Origin: JAXMAR01 sp046350295
GTDB taxonomy: Bacteria > Planctomycetota > Planctomycetia > Gemmatales > Gemmataceae
Assembly (NCBI GenBank): GCA_046350295.1
Contig: JAXMAR010000014.1
Location: 1-64,000 of the forward strand
DNA length: 64,000 nt
Direction: 5' to 3'
This document shows, in pieces, positions 29,679-38,021 of the stretch (positions within the stretch are counted from its first letter, which is position 1; each line of letters opens with the position of its first letter). Under the pieces are notes generated by a model that did not search any database, had not been told where the DNA came from, and saw only the letters and a program-made list of their open reading frames with translations. Position numbers and translations under genes: made by a program.

Positions 29679-31712
29679 TTACCGTTTGCGGAGTGTTACG
29701 CGCGAGGGGCTCATCTTGCCGGCGGGGTCTTCGAGCTGGATGGCGGTGCCGCCGGCGCTGATGGAGGCGACGAGGTCGAAGGGCGTGGCGCCGGTGACGC
29801 TGAGGACGAGCTTGCCTTCGCGCTTGGAAAGCTCGGCGGGAACGATGCGGACCTCGGGGACGCCCCCCTTGTCGGTGACGAGGTTGGCCTTCGCCTTGCC
29901 GTCGGCGGCGATGGAAAGCTCCCAGCCGCCGCCTTCCCATTCGCCCTTGAAGTCTTCCACCTTGGGCTCATCGCGGGCGACGAAGCCGAGCTTGCCGCTG
30001 GCGAGCGTGGTGGCGGTGAGGAGCGTCGGCGGGTGGACGAGGCGGGCGGTCTCGCCGAAGTGGCGGAGCGGGTAATAGCCGATGACGGTGTTGAAGTTCG
30101 CCCGGGAGATGATGAACATGCCTTTCTCGACGGATTGGCGCCGCAGCAGGTTGACGGCCTCGGCGTAGGAGCGGCCCATCGGCTCCTCCTTCTCGGCGGG
30201 GGCGCCTTCCTTCTTCTCCATTTCCTTGCCGTCCTTGTCCTTGGGCTCTTTCGGCTCCTTGGGGGCCGGGGCCTTGCCGCCGGCGTCGAGGGCGGCGCTC
30301 TCCAGGTCGTCGCCGCGGATGAGGAAGCGGGTGCGGGCGGTGATGGCGCCCTTGACCTCGCCGGTGATCGGATCGACGTAGGCGTCGACCGTGACGCCGC
30401 GGTTCTTGAGGGAAGCGATCGTGCTTTCGAGCTGGCGGGCGAGGCCGGCCGGCGTACCGGCGGGCTCGCCGTCGAGATCGAAGACGCCGGCGAGAGCGAC
30501 ATGGGTATCGAAGAACATGTTGAAGATCAGGTCGCCTTCCTTGAGGGCGTTTTTCGAGGTGCGGATGCTGCCCAGCTTGGCGGGATCGGAGAGCTGGATC
30601 TCCCCGCGCTCGATGTCGTAGAAGGAGGTGATGCGGCAGGCGTAGCTGCCTCCGGAGCCGCGCACGACCTCGAGCGAGCCTTTGAGCTGCCCGGCGGCGC
30701 CACCATCAGCGCCGGCGCCGAAGACGAGGAAGGTGAGCCCCGGCTTGAACGGCTTGTCGACGTTGCGGTTGGGACGGACATAGACCAGACGCTCGGCCAG
30801 GTCGACGCTGGTGACCTCGCCGAGGGGCCGGTCCCACAGGGGACGGAAGCCGGAGATGTCGAGGACGAGGGCGTTGGGCTCGCCGCGGGCGGCGGCCGCG
30901 CCGGCGCCGCCCCCTTCGGGGCGATCGGCGAGGGCGGTCTTGAGCTCGTCGTTCAGGTCCTTGATCTTCTTGTTGAGTTTGCGTTCCTCTTTTTCCTTGG
31001 CGTCAGTCAGTTTGAGGATCTGGTCGTTCAGCTCACGGTTCTGGGCGAGGACCGTTTCCATCTGCTTGTAGGTCGCCTTGGCGGCGGCGATGGCTTCGGC
31101 GTTGCCTTTCTTGATCTCGTCGATGGTCTTGTCCCAGAAAGCGGTCAGGTTCTTGTTGAGCGAATCGAAGCTGGCGGTCGCCTTCTTGGCCAGATCGGCC
31201 CGGGCGTCGGCGCCGGCTTCGGCGTCGGTGACGCGCTTGTCGGCCGCCTTGCGCAGCTCGATGACGTTGGTTTCGTAGAGGTTTGTCTTGTCGTTGAAGT
31301 TCAGGTTCTTGGCATTCTCTTCGACGAACTTCTTGTCTTCCGCGGCCGGGGCGCCGGCCTTGCCGGTCGGGGCGCCAAGCACCTTGAAATCAGGCGAGGT
31401 ATCCGGGGCCGCGTGGTACTCGAAGAAGCTCTTGCGCAGTTCGGGGTATTCCTTGGCGTATTCGCCCGGAAGCCGATGGCCCAGAGCCATGGCGTAGTCC
31501 ATGGCGAGGAAGCGGAAATACTTGGCGGCCGCGACTTCGCCCGCCTTGGCGGCCTCGGCCGATTTCGCGGCGGCGCGGAGCTCATCCTGTCCCTTGTAGC
31601 CGTAGTAGCCCCAGACGCCGGCGCCGATGGCGATGAGGATGAAGAAGACGAGAGCGATGGCCAGGCCGGCGGAGGGTTTGCCGGATTTCTTGGATTTTTT
31701 CAGGCTTGCCAT
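29679..31712 (-). CDS. Membrane-anchored coiled-coil protein, unknown function
   Basis: About 677 residues from the ATG at 31712 (MASLKKSKKSGKPSAGLAIA), chosen because it puts a lysine-rich cytoplasmic tail before a single membrane span ('LAIALVFFILIAIGAGVWGY'). A long alanine/lysine/glutamate-rich coiled coil follows (roughly residues 50-270). A beta-rich segment then repeats 'G-D-L-I-F-N-x-F-F-D' type motifs, and a low-complexity proline/glutamate/lysine stretch is near residue 490. The C-terminal about 70 residues ('GKLVLSVTGATPFDLVASI') look like a separate small beta domain. No enzyme motif is seen. It may be a structural envelope protein of planctomycetes. Confidence 0.75.
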   Translation of the reverse strand: MASLKKSKKSGKPSAGLAIALVFFILIAIGAGVWGYYGYKGQDELRAAAKSAEAAKAGEVAAAKYFRFLAMDYAMALGHRLPGEYAKEYPELRKSFFEYHAAPDTSPDFKVLGAPTGKAGAPAAEDKKFVEENAKNLNFNDKTNLYETNVIELRKAADKRVTDAEAGADARADLAKKATASFDSLNKNLTAFWDKTIDEIKKGNAEAIAAAKATYKQMETVLAQNRELNDQILKLTDAKEKEERKLNKKIKDLNDELKTALADRPEGGGAGAAAARGEPNALVLDISGFRPLWDRPLGEVTSVDLAERLVYVRPNRNVDKPFKPGLTFLVFGAGADGGAAGQLKGSLEVVRGSGGSYACRITSFYDIERGEIQLSDPAKLGSIRTSKNALKEGDLIFNMFFDTHVALAGVFDLDGEPAGTPAGLARQLESTIASLKNRGVTVDAYVDPITGEVKGAITARTRFLIRGDDLESAALDAGGKAPAPKEPKEPKDKDGKEMEKKEGAPAEKEEPMGRSYAEAVNLLRRQSVEKGMFIISRANFNTVIGYYPLRHFGETARLVHPPTLLTATTLASGKLGFVARDEPKVEDFKGEWEGGGWELSIAADGKAKANLVTDKGGVPEVRIVPAELSKREGKLVLSVTGATPFDLVASISAGGTAIQLEDPAGKMSPSRVTLRKR

Positions 31713-32066
31713 GGGAACGATCCTCGAAGAGCCGCGCAGAGATGGGGCTTCATCCATCATAAAGGAGGGGGTAAACCTGTCAAACCATTTGGCCGCGGCG
31801 TCGAGCGAAGGGAGCGAGGCCAGGGCGGAGTTAGGGGTTGTGCGGGCTCGGGGATTTGGGCGCGGCGGGCAGGGGGAGAGGGGGATAGGGGTTGCGCGAG
31901 GGCCTCTGTCCGCGAAACAGCCGGCGGAGGACGGGGCGGGGCATCGGGGACCAAGATCCCGATGTGCGCCTCGTCAGAAAAAAAAATGGGGCGGCGCGTT
32001 ATATCTCGTTCGGCTCCGTGCCTGAGGAGATAGAGCGATGGTTGATGTCTCCTGGAGGACGGAAAG
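31713..32066. promoter_or_regulatory. Divergent intergenic region
   Basis: About 350 bases between a minus-strand and a plus-strand gene. It is purine-rich on the plus strand with a run of A near 31980 and a possible ribosome binding site (GGAGG) at about 32053, a dozen bases before the acyltransferase ATG. No RNA gene or repeat is evident. Confidence 0.3.
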
Positions 32067-32975
32067 ATGAAGACCAACGAACTTCTCGGTTTGAACCTGA
32101 CCCTGGATCCCCGGTTCCGCATCCGCGATGGCCGACTCGATGTGCAGCTTCTCGACCCGAAGGCGCCCGGGCTACGGACGCTCGACCTGATCCCGCGGCT
32201 GTTCGGCCGGACGCTCGGCGTCGAGAAGGCGGACAAGATTTTTCGCCGGCTGGCGCGGGACCGGCGGCCGGTCCACTTCTTCCGCAAGGCGGTCGACGCC
32301 TTCCGCCTGCGGGTCCGGTTTCCCGCCGCCGCCCTGGAGCGCATCCCGCGGACTGGGCCGCTCGTCGTCGTCGCCAACCATCCGCTGCACGGCATCGACG
32401 GGCTGGCCATCGCCCACATGATCACCAAGGTTCGTGACGACGTGAAGGTGATGCTCACGACGACCTTCGACGGCATCCCGGGCATCGCGGAGCACAGCAT
32501 CTTCGTCAACGACGGAACCGGCCCCAGCGCCCGCAGCCGCTCCGAGTCGGCCCGCGAGGCGATCGACTGGCTCAAGCAGGGGCACGTCGTCATCCTGTTT
32601 CCGGCGGGGCAGGGGAGCTGCGTTCCATCCGGGAAGCCGAATCGGCCGGTCGACGCGGCCTGGCAGAAGGGGACGAGCCTGTTGATCCGCAAGAGCGGCG
32701 CGCGGGTGTTGCCGGTGTTCGTCCACGGCCGGCCCAGCCTGCTGCTGCAGACGGTTCGCCGCGTCGCCCCGGACCTGGGTCTCTTTCTTCTGGTGCGCGA
32801 GATCGTGCGGCAGCGCGGCAGCCGGGTGCGTCTGACGGTCGGCGAGTCGCTGAGCGCGGAAGAGGTGCAGGCCCAGGGGGAGGCGGAGCAGCAGGTCGAG
32901 TTCCTGCGGCAGCGGACGTACGCTCTCGGGGAAGCGGTTCATGGGGGAGCGACCGTGGCACAGCCGGCAGCGTGA
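32067..32975 (+). CDS. PlsC-like lysophospholipid acyltransferase family protein
   Basis: 302 residues. The motif N-H-P-L-H-G-I-D (residues 104-111) matches the catalytic NHPxxGxD block of the LPLAT superfamily. 'VILFPAGQGS' (about residues 186-195) sits where the substrate-binding EG[TS]-like block is expected, and 'ARVLPVFVHG' is the third block. Members transfer acyl groups to lysophospholipids or related acceptors at the inner membrane. The exact acceptor here cannot be told. The preceding GGAGG supports this start. The stop is 16 nt before the sigma-factor start, so the two may be co-transcribed. Confidence 0.82.
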   Translation: MKTNELLGLNLTLDPRFRIRDGRLDVQLLDPKAPGLRTLDLIPRLFGRTLGVEKADKIFRRLARDRRPVHFFRKAVDAFRLRVRFPAAALERIPRTGPLVVVANHPLHGIDGLAIAHMITKVRDDVKVMLTTTFDGIPGIAEHSIFVNDGTGPSARSRSESAREAIDWLKQGHVVILFPAGQGSCVPSGKPNRPVDAAWQKGTSLLIRKSGARVLPVFVHGRPSLLLQTVRRVAPDLGLFLLVREIVRQRGSRVRLTVGESLSAEEVQAQGEAEQQVEFLRQRTYALGEAVHGGATVAQPAA

Positions 32976-32991
32976 TGGTATCATCGCGCGG

Positions 32992-33615
32992 ATGGAGTCG
33001 CGCGAGCAATCGATTCTGACGCATCTGCTCGACGAGGCGCGGCGGGCGGCGCCGCAAGCCCGGGAGCGCCTGTTCGCCGAGTGCCGCAATTATCTTTTGC
33101 TGCTGGCGCGCGTCCAACTCGGCGGAAAGCTCCAGGCGAAAGTCGACGCCTCCGACCTGGTGCAGCAGACGCTCTTGGAGGCGCATCTCGGCTTCGAACG
33201 TTTCCGTGGTTCCACGCCGGGCGAGTGGCTCGGCTGGCTGCGGCAGATCCTCAAGCACAACCTGGCCAACGTTGTCCGCGACTATCATGGGACGGCGAAG
33301 CGGGATGTGGCCCGCGAGGCGCATCTGAAGCCCGTCGCTGGATCGAACGCAGGAGAGCCGCTCGCGCAGCTGCCGGCCGCGCAGGAGACGCCGAGCCAGT
33401 TGATGATGCGGAAGGAGCGCGAGCTGGCGCTGGCGGATGCGCTGGCGCAGCTCAGCGCGGAGCATCGCGAAGTCATCATGCTGCGGAACCTGCAGCGGCT
33501 GCCTTTTGACCAGGTCGCCCAACGGCTGAATCGCTCCCGGCCGGCGGCGCAGATGCTGTGGCTGCGGGCCGTGGAAAAGCTGCAAGGGATCATGACGGCG
33601 CTCGGCGCTGATTGA
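32992..33615 (+). CDS. ECF-type RNA polymerase sigma factor
   Basis: About 207 residues from the ATG at 32992 (MESREQSILTHLLDEARR), preferred over the in-frame start 17 codons upstream that overlaps the acyltransferase gene. Region 2 is seen as 'VDASDLVQQTLLEAHLGFER' followed by 'WLGWLRQILKHNLANVVRD'. Region 4 is 'LSAEHREVIMLRNLQRLPFD' with helix-turn-helix 'VAQRLNRSRPAAQMLWLRAV'. It lies 10 nt upstream of a Ser/Thr kinase gene. Such sigma factor/kinase pairs are a known planctomycete arrangement, where the kinase is thought to control the sigma factor. Confidence 0.9.
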   Translation: MESREQSILTHLLDEARRAAPQARERLFAECRNYLLLLARVQLGGKLQAKVDASDLVQQTLLEAHLGFERFRGSTPGEWLGWLRQILKHNLANVVRDYHGTAKRDVAREAHLKPVAGSNAGEPLAQLPAAQETPSQLMMRKERELALADALAQLSAEHREVIMLRNLQRLPFDQVAQRLNRSRPAAQMLWLRAVEKLQGIMTALGAD

Positions 33616-33625
33616 GAGACGCGAC

Positions 33626-35212
33626 ATGGACGACTCCTTCGACGACGACAGGGTACGCCGCCTCGATGCGTACCTGGCGACCTTGCACGCCGGCGACTCG
33701 CCCGATCACGCGGCGTTCGCCGATGTGGCGCCGTTCCTCGATTGCCTCGACGGGCTGGAAGATCTTGCCCGGCATTCCAACCTGGACGATGGAGCCACGG
33801 AGCCGCGCGTTTCGCCTTCGGGCGATCCGGCCGTCGATCCGTGGGCGACGCGCGCCGTCGGCAAATATGAGCTGCTCGAGGAGGTCGGCCGGGGCGGGAT
33901 GGGGGTCGTTTTCAAGGCGAGGCAGACCGATCCCGAGCGGATCGTCGCCCTCAAGATGATCCTTGTCAATCACCTGGCCTCCCCCGACCACGTGCGGCGC
34001 TTTCAAGCGGAGATCCGGGCGGCGGCGCGGTTGCAGCACCCGAACGTCGTGCCCCTCTTCGAGACCGGCGAATGGAACGGGCTGCCGTTCTTCTCGATGC
34101 AATACGTCGCGGGAACGAGTCTGGCCGCCGTGCTGGAGCGCGGGCCGCTCGAGCCGGAGGTCGCGGCCCGGCTCCTCGCGGCGGTGGCGCGCGCCGTCGC
34201 GTATCTGCACGGCGCGGGGGTGATCCACCGGGACCTGAAGCCGGGCAATATCCTCCTGGATGGGGAGGGACGGCCCTATGTCACCGATTTCGGTCTGGCC
34301 AAGCTGCTGGAAGGGGGCGAAGCGCAGACCGCGACCGGGGCCGTGCTCGGTACAGCGGCGTACATGGCGCCCGAGCATGCGTTGGGCCACAGTACTCACG
34401 TGACGCCCGCGAGCGATGTCTACGGCCTGGGCGGCTGGCTACGCGACGCTCACGGGGCGGGCGCCGTTCAGCGGCGAGACGGCGGCTCGACACACTGGTC
34501 CAGGTGCTGGAACGCGACCCGGCGCCGCCGCGACAGTTACGAGGCGATTCCGGCCACGCTCGAAACGATTTGCCTGCGCTTGCTTGGAGAAGCGGCCGCA
34601 GGAACGCTATCCAGGCGCGCAGGCGGTCGCGGAGGATCTGGAGCGCTTCCTGCGCGGGGAGGCTATCGAGAGCCCGGGGGGCAGTGTCGGCCAGAGTGTG
34701 AAGCGCTGGGCGCGGCGGGAGCCGGCGCAGCCGCTGCGGCTGGCGGCGATCGCCTTGTGCGCGGTGATTGTGCAGGTGAACTACCTGAGCGCAGGGTCGG
34801 AGTTACGTTTCATTTGCAGACGCTGGCGATCCTGGCGAGTTGGGGCGCCGTGTCATGGCTGTGTCAGCGCATGCTCAACCGCGGCGTGGCGGCCGTGCTG
34901 GTCGGCGTCGTCTGGTCGGCGTGCGACGTTTTGCTGCTGACGCTGCTCATCTGGAGCAATGACAAGCTGGCGAGCCCGTGATCGTCACGTATGCGATTCT
35001 CGTGGCCGGGGCCGGGCTCTGGCTGCAGCCGGCGGCTGGTCTGGCTCACGACGCTGTTTGCGGCGGCGGCGTACGGCGTGCTGGTCGTCGACGCCTGTCT
35101 GCGTGGGGCGGCAGCCACTGCATCATCACGCGATCTTCGCGCTTTGCTCGGCGTGCTCGGTTACATCACGGCGTATCAGGTGCGGCGTTTGCGGTCGCTG
35201 GGGCGGGGGTGA
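33626..35212 (+). CDS. Membrane Ser/Thr protein kinase, frameshifted
   Basis: Residues 80-230 read cleanly as a PknB-type kinase: glycine loop 'GRGGMGVVFKA', lysine K110 in 'IVALKMI', catalytic 'HRDLKPGN' (201-208), 'DFGLAKLL' (221-228) and activation segment 'AAYMAPEHA'. After about 34430 the frame changes several times: 'YATLTGRAPFSGETAAR', 'LVQVLERDPAPPRQLRGD', 'IPATLETICLR' and 'CLEKRPQERYPGAQAVAEDL' lie in different frames but join into a normal kinase C-lobe. Hydrophobic stretches to 35212 ('LAIALCAVIVQ'-like, 'AAVLVGVVWSACDVLLLTLL', 'LLGVLGYITAYQVRRL') form a membrane domain. The first frame alone stops at 34981. Pairing with the sigma factor suggests regulation of it. Confidence 0.78.
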
Positions 35213-35986
35213 GGTTGGTGGGGCAGGCCGCCTGGCCTGCCTCGTCTCCCGGCAGGCCAGGCGGCCTGCCCGTTCGAAAGGCAGGCGCAGGCTGACGCCG
35301 GTCGCTTGATAGCTCTCTTCGAGATCCAGCGGCACGGCGAGGTCGGCGGCGAGCCAGAGCGGAAGCGTCGGCAGCGCCTCGTCGACGCGCAGTTCCTCCG
35401 GCCAGCCTTGCAGTCGTACCTTCTTGCCGTCGCGCACGGCCCGCAGCGCCACGGCATAGAGCGGGAACACGACGCCCCAGGCCTTGCGCGGCTTCTTGTC
35501 GAAAAACGCCAGCAACTCCTGGATAAGGTTGGCCTGACGCTCCGTCACGACATCGACAATGACGACCGACGCGCCTTCCTGCAAGTAGCTCGCGCATTTG
35601 CGCGCGAACGCTTCGCGATTGGCGGGGCGGTCCTTGTTGGCGGGGCTTACCAGTTCCACGGCGGCGGCGAGGCGGGCGGTCGCCGTCTCATTGATACGGA
35701 CCTCGAACGTATCCAGGCCGGTGAAGTCGATGGCCATCTCGACCTTCGCTTTGGGTGGGGCGAAGGTGGCGATGCCGCCGGCGCCGTTCGCGGCGCTCAA
35801 ATCCTCGAAGCTGCCGACATCGACTTCGATGCCACTTTCCAGGCTGATCAGGGGCGCCGCCACGTAGCGCTCGGGGAGGACGTGCTCGTTGAGCTGATCG
35901 ACCATCTTGCTGGCCCACTGCGCGTGAAAGCTCTCCCAGCGAAAGAGGGGTGGCAGGGGCGGCTTGAAATGGTCGCGCAGGGGCAT
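35126..35986 (-). CDS. DUF4058 family protein
   Basis: 286 residues, starting MPLRDHFKPPLPPLFRWESF, typical of the DUF4058 family found in planctomycetes and cyanobacteria. Characteristic pieces are 'WASKMVDQLNEHVLPERYVA', 'VELVSPANKDRP', 'REAFARKCASYLQEGASVVI' and 'VDVVT'. The last family-like residues are about 'SYQATGVSLRLPF'. The following 45 residues are encoded by the palindromic element at 35221-35271 and by sequence antisense to the kinase 3' end, so the natural C-terminus may have been altered by insertion of the repeat. The biochemical role is unknown, although the core resembles PD-(D/E)XK-like folds. Confidence 0.83.
   Translation of the reverse strand: MPLRDHFKPPLPPLFRWESFHAQWASKMVDQLNEHVLPERYVAAPLISLESGIEVDVGSFEDLSAANGAGGIATFAPPKAKVEMAIDFTGLDTFEVRINETATARLAAAVELVSPANKDRPANREAFARKCASYLQEGASVVIVDVVTERQANLIQELLAFFDKKPRKAWGVVFPLYAVALRAVRDGKKVRLQGWPEELRVDEALPTLPLWLAADLAVPLDLEESYQATGVSLRLPFERAGRLACRETRQARRPAPPTSPPPQRPQTPHLIRRDVTEHAEQSAKIA
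35221..35271. repeat. Perfect 21-nt inverted repeat (GGCAGGCC element)
   Basis: Arms 35221-35241 and 35251-35271 are perfectly complementary with a 9-nt spacer. Each arm is made of GGCAGG/CCTGCC units. It lies at the 3' ends of two convergent genes and so might act in termination. A degenerate cluster of the same motif is at 57114-57237. Confidence 0.8.
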
Positions 35987-36145
35987 GGCAGCCTCCGAAG
36001 AGAGTTGCTGCTATTGTAACGACGCGGGGAACGCGACTCTGATTCTCATTTTTCTTTCACGCGGCGGATTCTATACTTTTTGGGGGTTTTTCCCGTACCT
36101 GCGCTCGGTTTTCTCTCCATCCGCGGCCTCCTTTGGAGACTCAGC

Positions 36146-37459
36146 ATGCTGTCGCGTTCTATCCTGGTCATCGCTCTCTCCACCGTCGCTCTGTCCGCCG
36201 AGCAGGCGCTGGCCCAGTTCAAGGGGGGCAAGTTCGGCGATCCCTCGGCGCGCTTCGGCTGGCTGCCCAGCCTGGCCGCGGGCAAGGCGGAGGCGAAGAG
36301 GACCGGCAAGCCGATGATGGTCGTCCTGCGCTGCGTGCCTTGAGTGGACTGCCGCTTTTTTGACGGGCAGGTTGTCCGTCTCGAGAAGATCAAAGACGTC
36401 GCCGACAAGTTCGTCCTCGTCCGGCTGACCCGCATCGATACGCAGGACCTCAACCTCTTCGAGTTCGACTACGACCTCACGATGATGATCTTCTTCCTGA
36501 ACGCGGAGGAGAAGGTCTATGCCCGCTATTGCGGCCGGGGGCCGGAGGGGCCGGATGCGCGGCAATCGCTGGAGGGGCTGCGTTACACGATGCAGTCGGT
36601 GCTGGCGATGCACGAGAAGGCGGAGAAGCAGTTCGCGCCGCGGATCGCGGGGTCGCCGCGCTTCATCCGGGACGTGCAGGCGAGCGTGGGGGGCGGGCGG
36701 CGCGGCGGTTGCGTCCACTGCCACCAGGTGCGCGAGACCCTCAACGTCGAGCTGAAGAAGAAGGGCGGCTGGACCGCGGATTCCCCCTGGCGCTATCCCC
36801 TGCCCGAGAACCTGGGAATGGAGCTGGAGGTGCACCGCGGCAACGTGGTCAAGAAGGTGCGCGACAAGGATACGCGCTTCATTTCGGTGAAGGGGGGGGC
36901 AGACGAGGCGGACCCGGCCTCGGTGAAGGATGGAACGACTCCGGCCGCCGGCATCGGGCTGAAGGCCGGCGACACGCTGCGGGCCCTCAACGGCATCCCG
37001 GTCCATTCCTTCGCGGACGTGCAGTTCGCCCTGGACAAGTCGCCGCGCAACGGGGTTGTCGACATCGCCTGGGAGCGCGGCGGCGAGAAGATGTCCGCGA
37101 AGTTGCCGCTGCCGGAGGGCTGGCGCCGCTCCAGCCTGCTCTGGCGTCCCTCGGCGCAGAACCTGGTCCCTTCGGCGCGTTTGAGCGGAACGGACCTCGA
37201 CGCCGCCGAACGCGTCAAGCTCGGCCTCTCCACCAAGCAGCTCGCGTTCCGCCAGAAGGAGACGGTCGGAACGGCCGCCAAGGAAGCGGGCATCAAGGGG
37301 GGCGACATCATCGTCGGCATCGACGGCAAGGAACCGGAGATGGACATGCTGGCGTTCAACCGCTTCGTGCAGACCAACTACCTGGTCGGCGAGAAGGTGC
37401 GCATCCTGATCCTGCGCGACGGCAAGCGCGAGGAGAAGGAGATGACGCTGCGGCGGTGA
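36146..37459 (+). CDS. Probable selenoprotein: thioredoxin-like, CxxCH and PDZ domains
   Basis: Two pieces in one frame, 36146-36340 and 36344-37459, are joined through an in-frame TGA at 36341-36343. Read through, the product is 437 residues: a signal peptide (MLSRSILVIALSTVALSAEQ), a thioredoxin-like start 'AKRTGKPMMVVLRCVP' and then residue 66 encoded by TGA, giving C63-V-P-U66, the place of a redox CxxC, followed by 'VDCRFFDG'. A CxxCH motif ('CVHCH', residues 189-193) could bind haem c or metal. Two PDZ domains follow (about 225-320, with 'GLKAGDTLRALNGIPV', and 350-435, with 'GIKGGDIIVGIDGKEP'). The hairpin at 36362-36380 fits a bacterial SECIS. The alternative is a sequencing change of a cysteine codon to TGA. 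A thioredoxin/PDZ (seleno)protein family is known in planctomycetes from memory, not checked. Confidence 0.8.
36362..36380 (+). promoter_or_regulatory. Candidate bacterial SECIS hairpin
   Basis: The 19 bases can form eight consecutive pairs (seven Watson-Crick, one G-T) closing a three-base loop G-G-T at 36370-36372. The hairpin starts 18 nt after the TGA at 36341-36343, which puts the loop in the range usual for SelB-recognised elements. A GGU-containing apical loop is typical of bacterial SECIS elements. Confidence 0.65.
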
Positions 37460-37480
37460 GCGTTCGCGCCGACGTGATAG

Positions 37481-37548
37481 CGGGAGGGCGAGGCTCCTGC
37501 CGAGCCAGTCGCCGACAGCCTCGGCTCGGCAGGAGCCTCGCCCTCCCG
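37481..37548. terminator. Perfect 26-nt inverted repeat between convergent genes
   Basis: Arms 37481-37506 and 37523-37548 are perfectly complementary with a 16-nt spacer. The element lies just after the selenoprotein gene stop and before the stop of the opposing gene at 37565, so it is placed to end transcription from both sides, though it has no T tract. It may instead be a copy of a dispersed palindrome. Confidence 0.6.
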
Positions 37549-37564
37549 GCTACAGCCGCCCATG

Positions 37565-38002
37565 TCAGAATCTGAGTCCGACGCCGTCCAGCGTCAGCCC
37601 GCGAACGTGGATCGGCGAATCGGTGATGAACAGGTATGTCTTCCCGGTCCTGACGTCCTCGGGTCTTGGCCGGATGACGGGGTCATAGCCTTCGCCGGCG
37701 CGGATCGTCAGTTCCTTTCCCTTGATGATCAGTCCGCTGGCGATGTAGGGGCCGTTGCCGCGGACCTCGACGACGTCGCGGTCGCGCGCGGCCGCCACCG
37801 CCTCAGCCATGGTGGCGAAGTACGTCTCCGGTCCGCCCAGCGCCGGGATCAGCGCGAAATCACGCGGCGCTATGGCTTCCTTGGGCAGACGGAGTGGCGC
37901 CGGAGCACAGACCTGCCGGACGCAGCGGCGCCGGCAGGCGTCCCCCTTTTCCGGGAGGATGAGGCACAGCAGCGCCGCGATCGACGCAAGGCACGCTCTC
38001 AT
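37565..38002 (-). CDS. Short secreted beta-helix-like protein
   Basis: 145 residues with a signal peptide (MRACLASIAALLCLILP) and a cysteine-rich patch 'GDACRRRCVRQVCAP'. The C-terminal half ('VEVRGNGPYIASGLIIKGKE', then 'LTIRAGEGYDPVIRP' and 'SPIHVRGLTLDGV') resembles the first coils of a pectin-lyase-like beta-helix of planctomycete secreted proteins. It is much shorter than such proteins usually are, so it may be truncated or be a stand-alone N-terminal domain. It starts 19 nt after the amine-oxidase-like gene and is probably in the same operon. Confidence 0.7.
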   Translation of the reverse strand: MRACLASIAALLCLILPEKGDACRRRCVRQVCAPAPLRLPKEAIAPRDFALIPALGGPETYFATMAEAVAAARDRDVVEVRGNGPYIASGLIIKGKELTIRAGEGYDPVIRPRPEDVRTGKTYLFITDSPIHVRGLTLDGVGLRF

Positions 38003-38021
38003 ATCATGGTTTCCCTCGCAC

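Noticed and set aside
36080..36343. Stand-alone 65-88-residue protein ending at the TGA
   Set aside because: The same frame continues for 371 codons with matching domain content, and a SECIS-like hairpin follows the TGA, so read-through explains it better.
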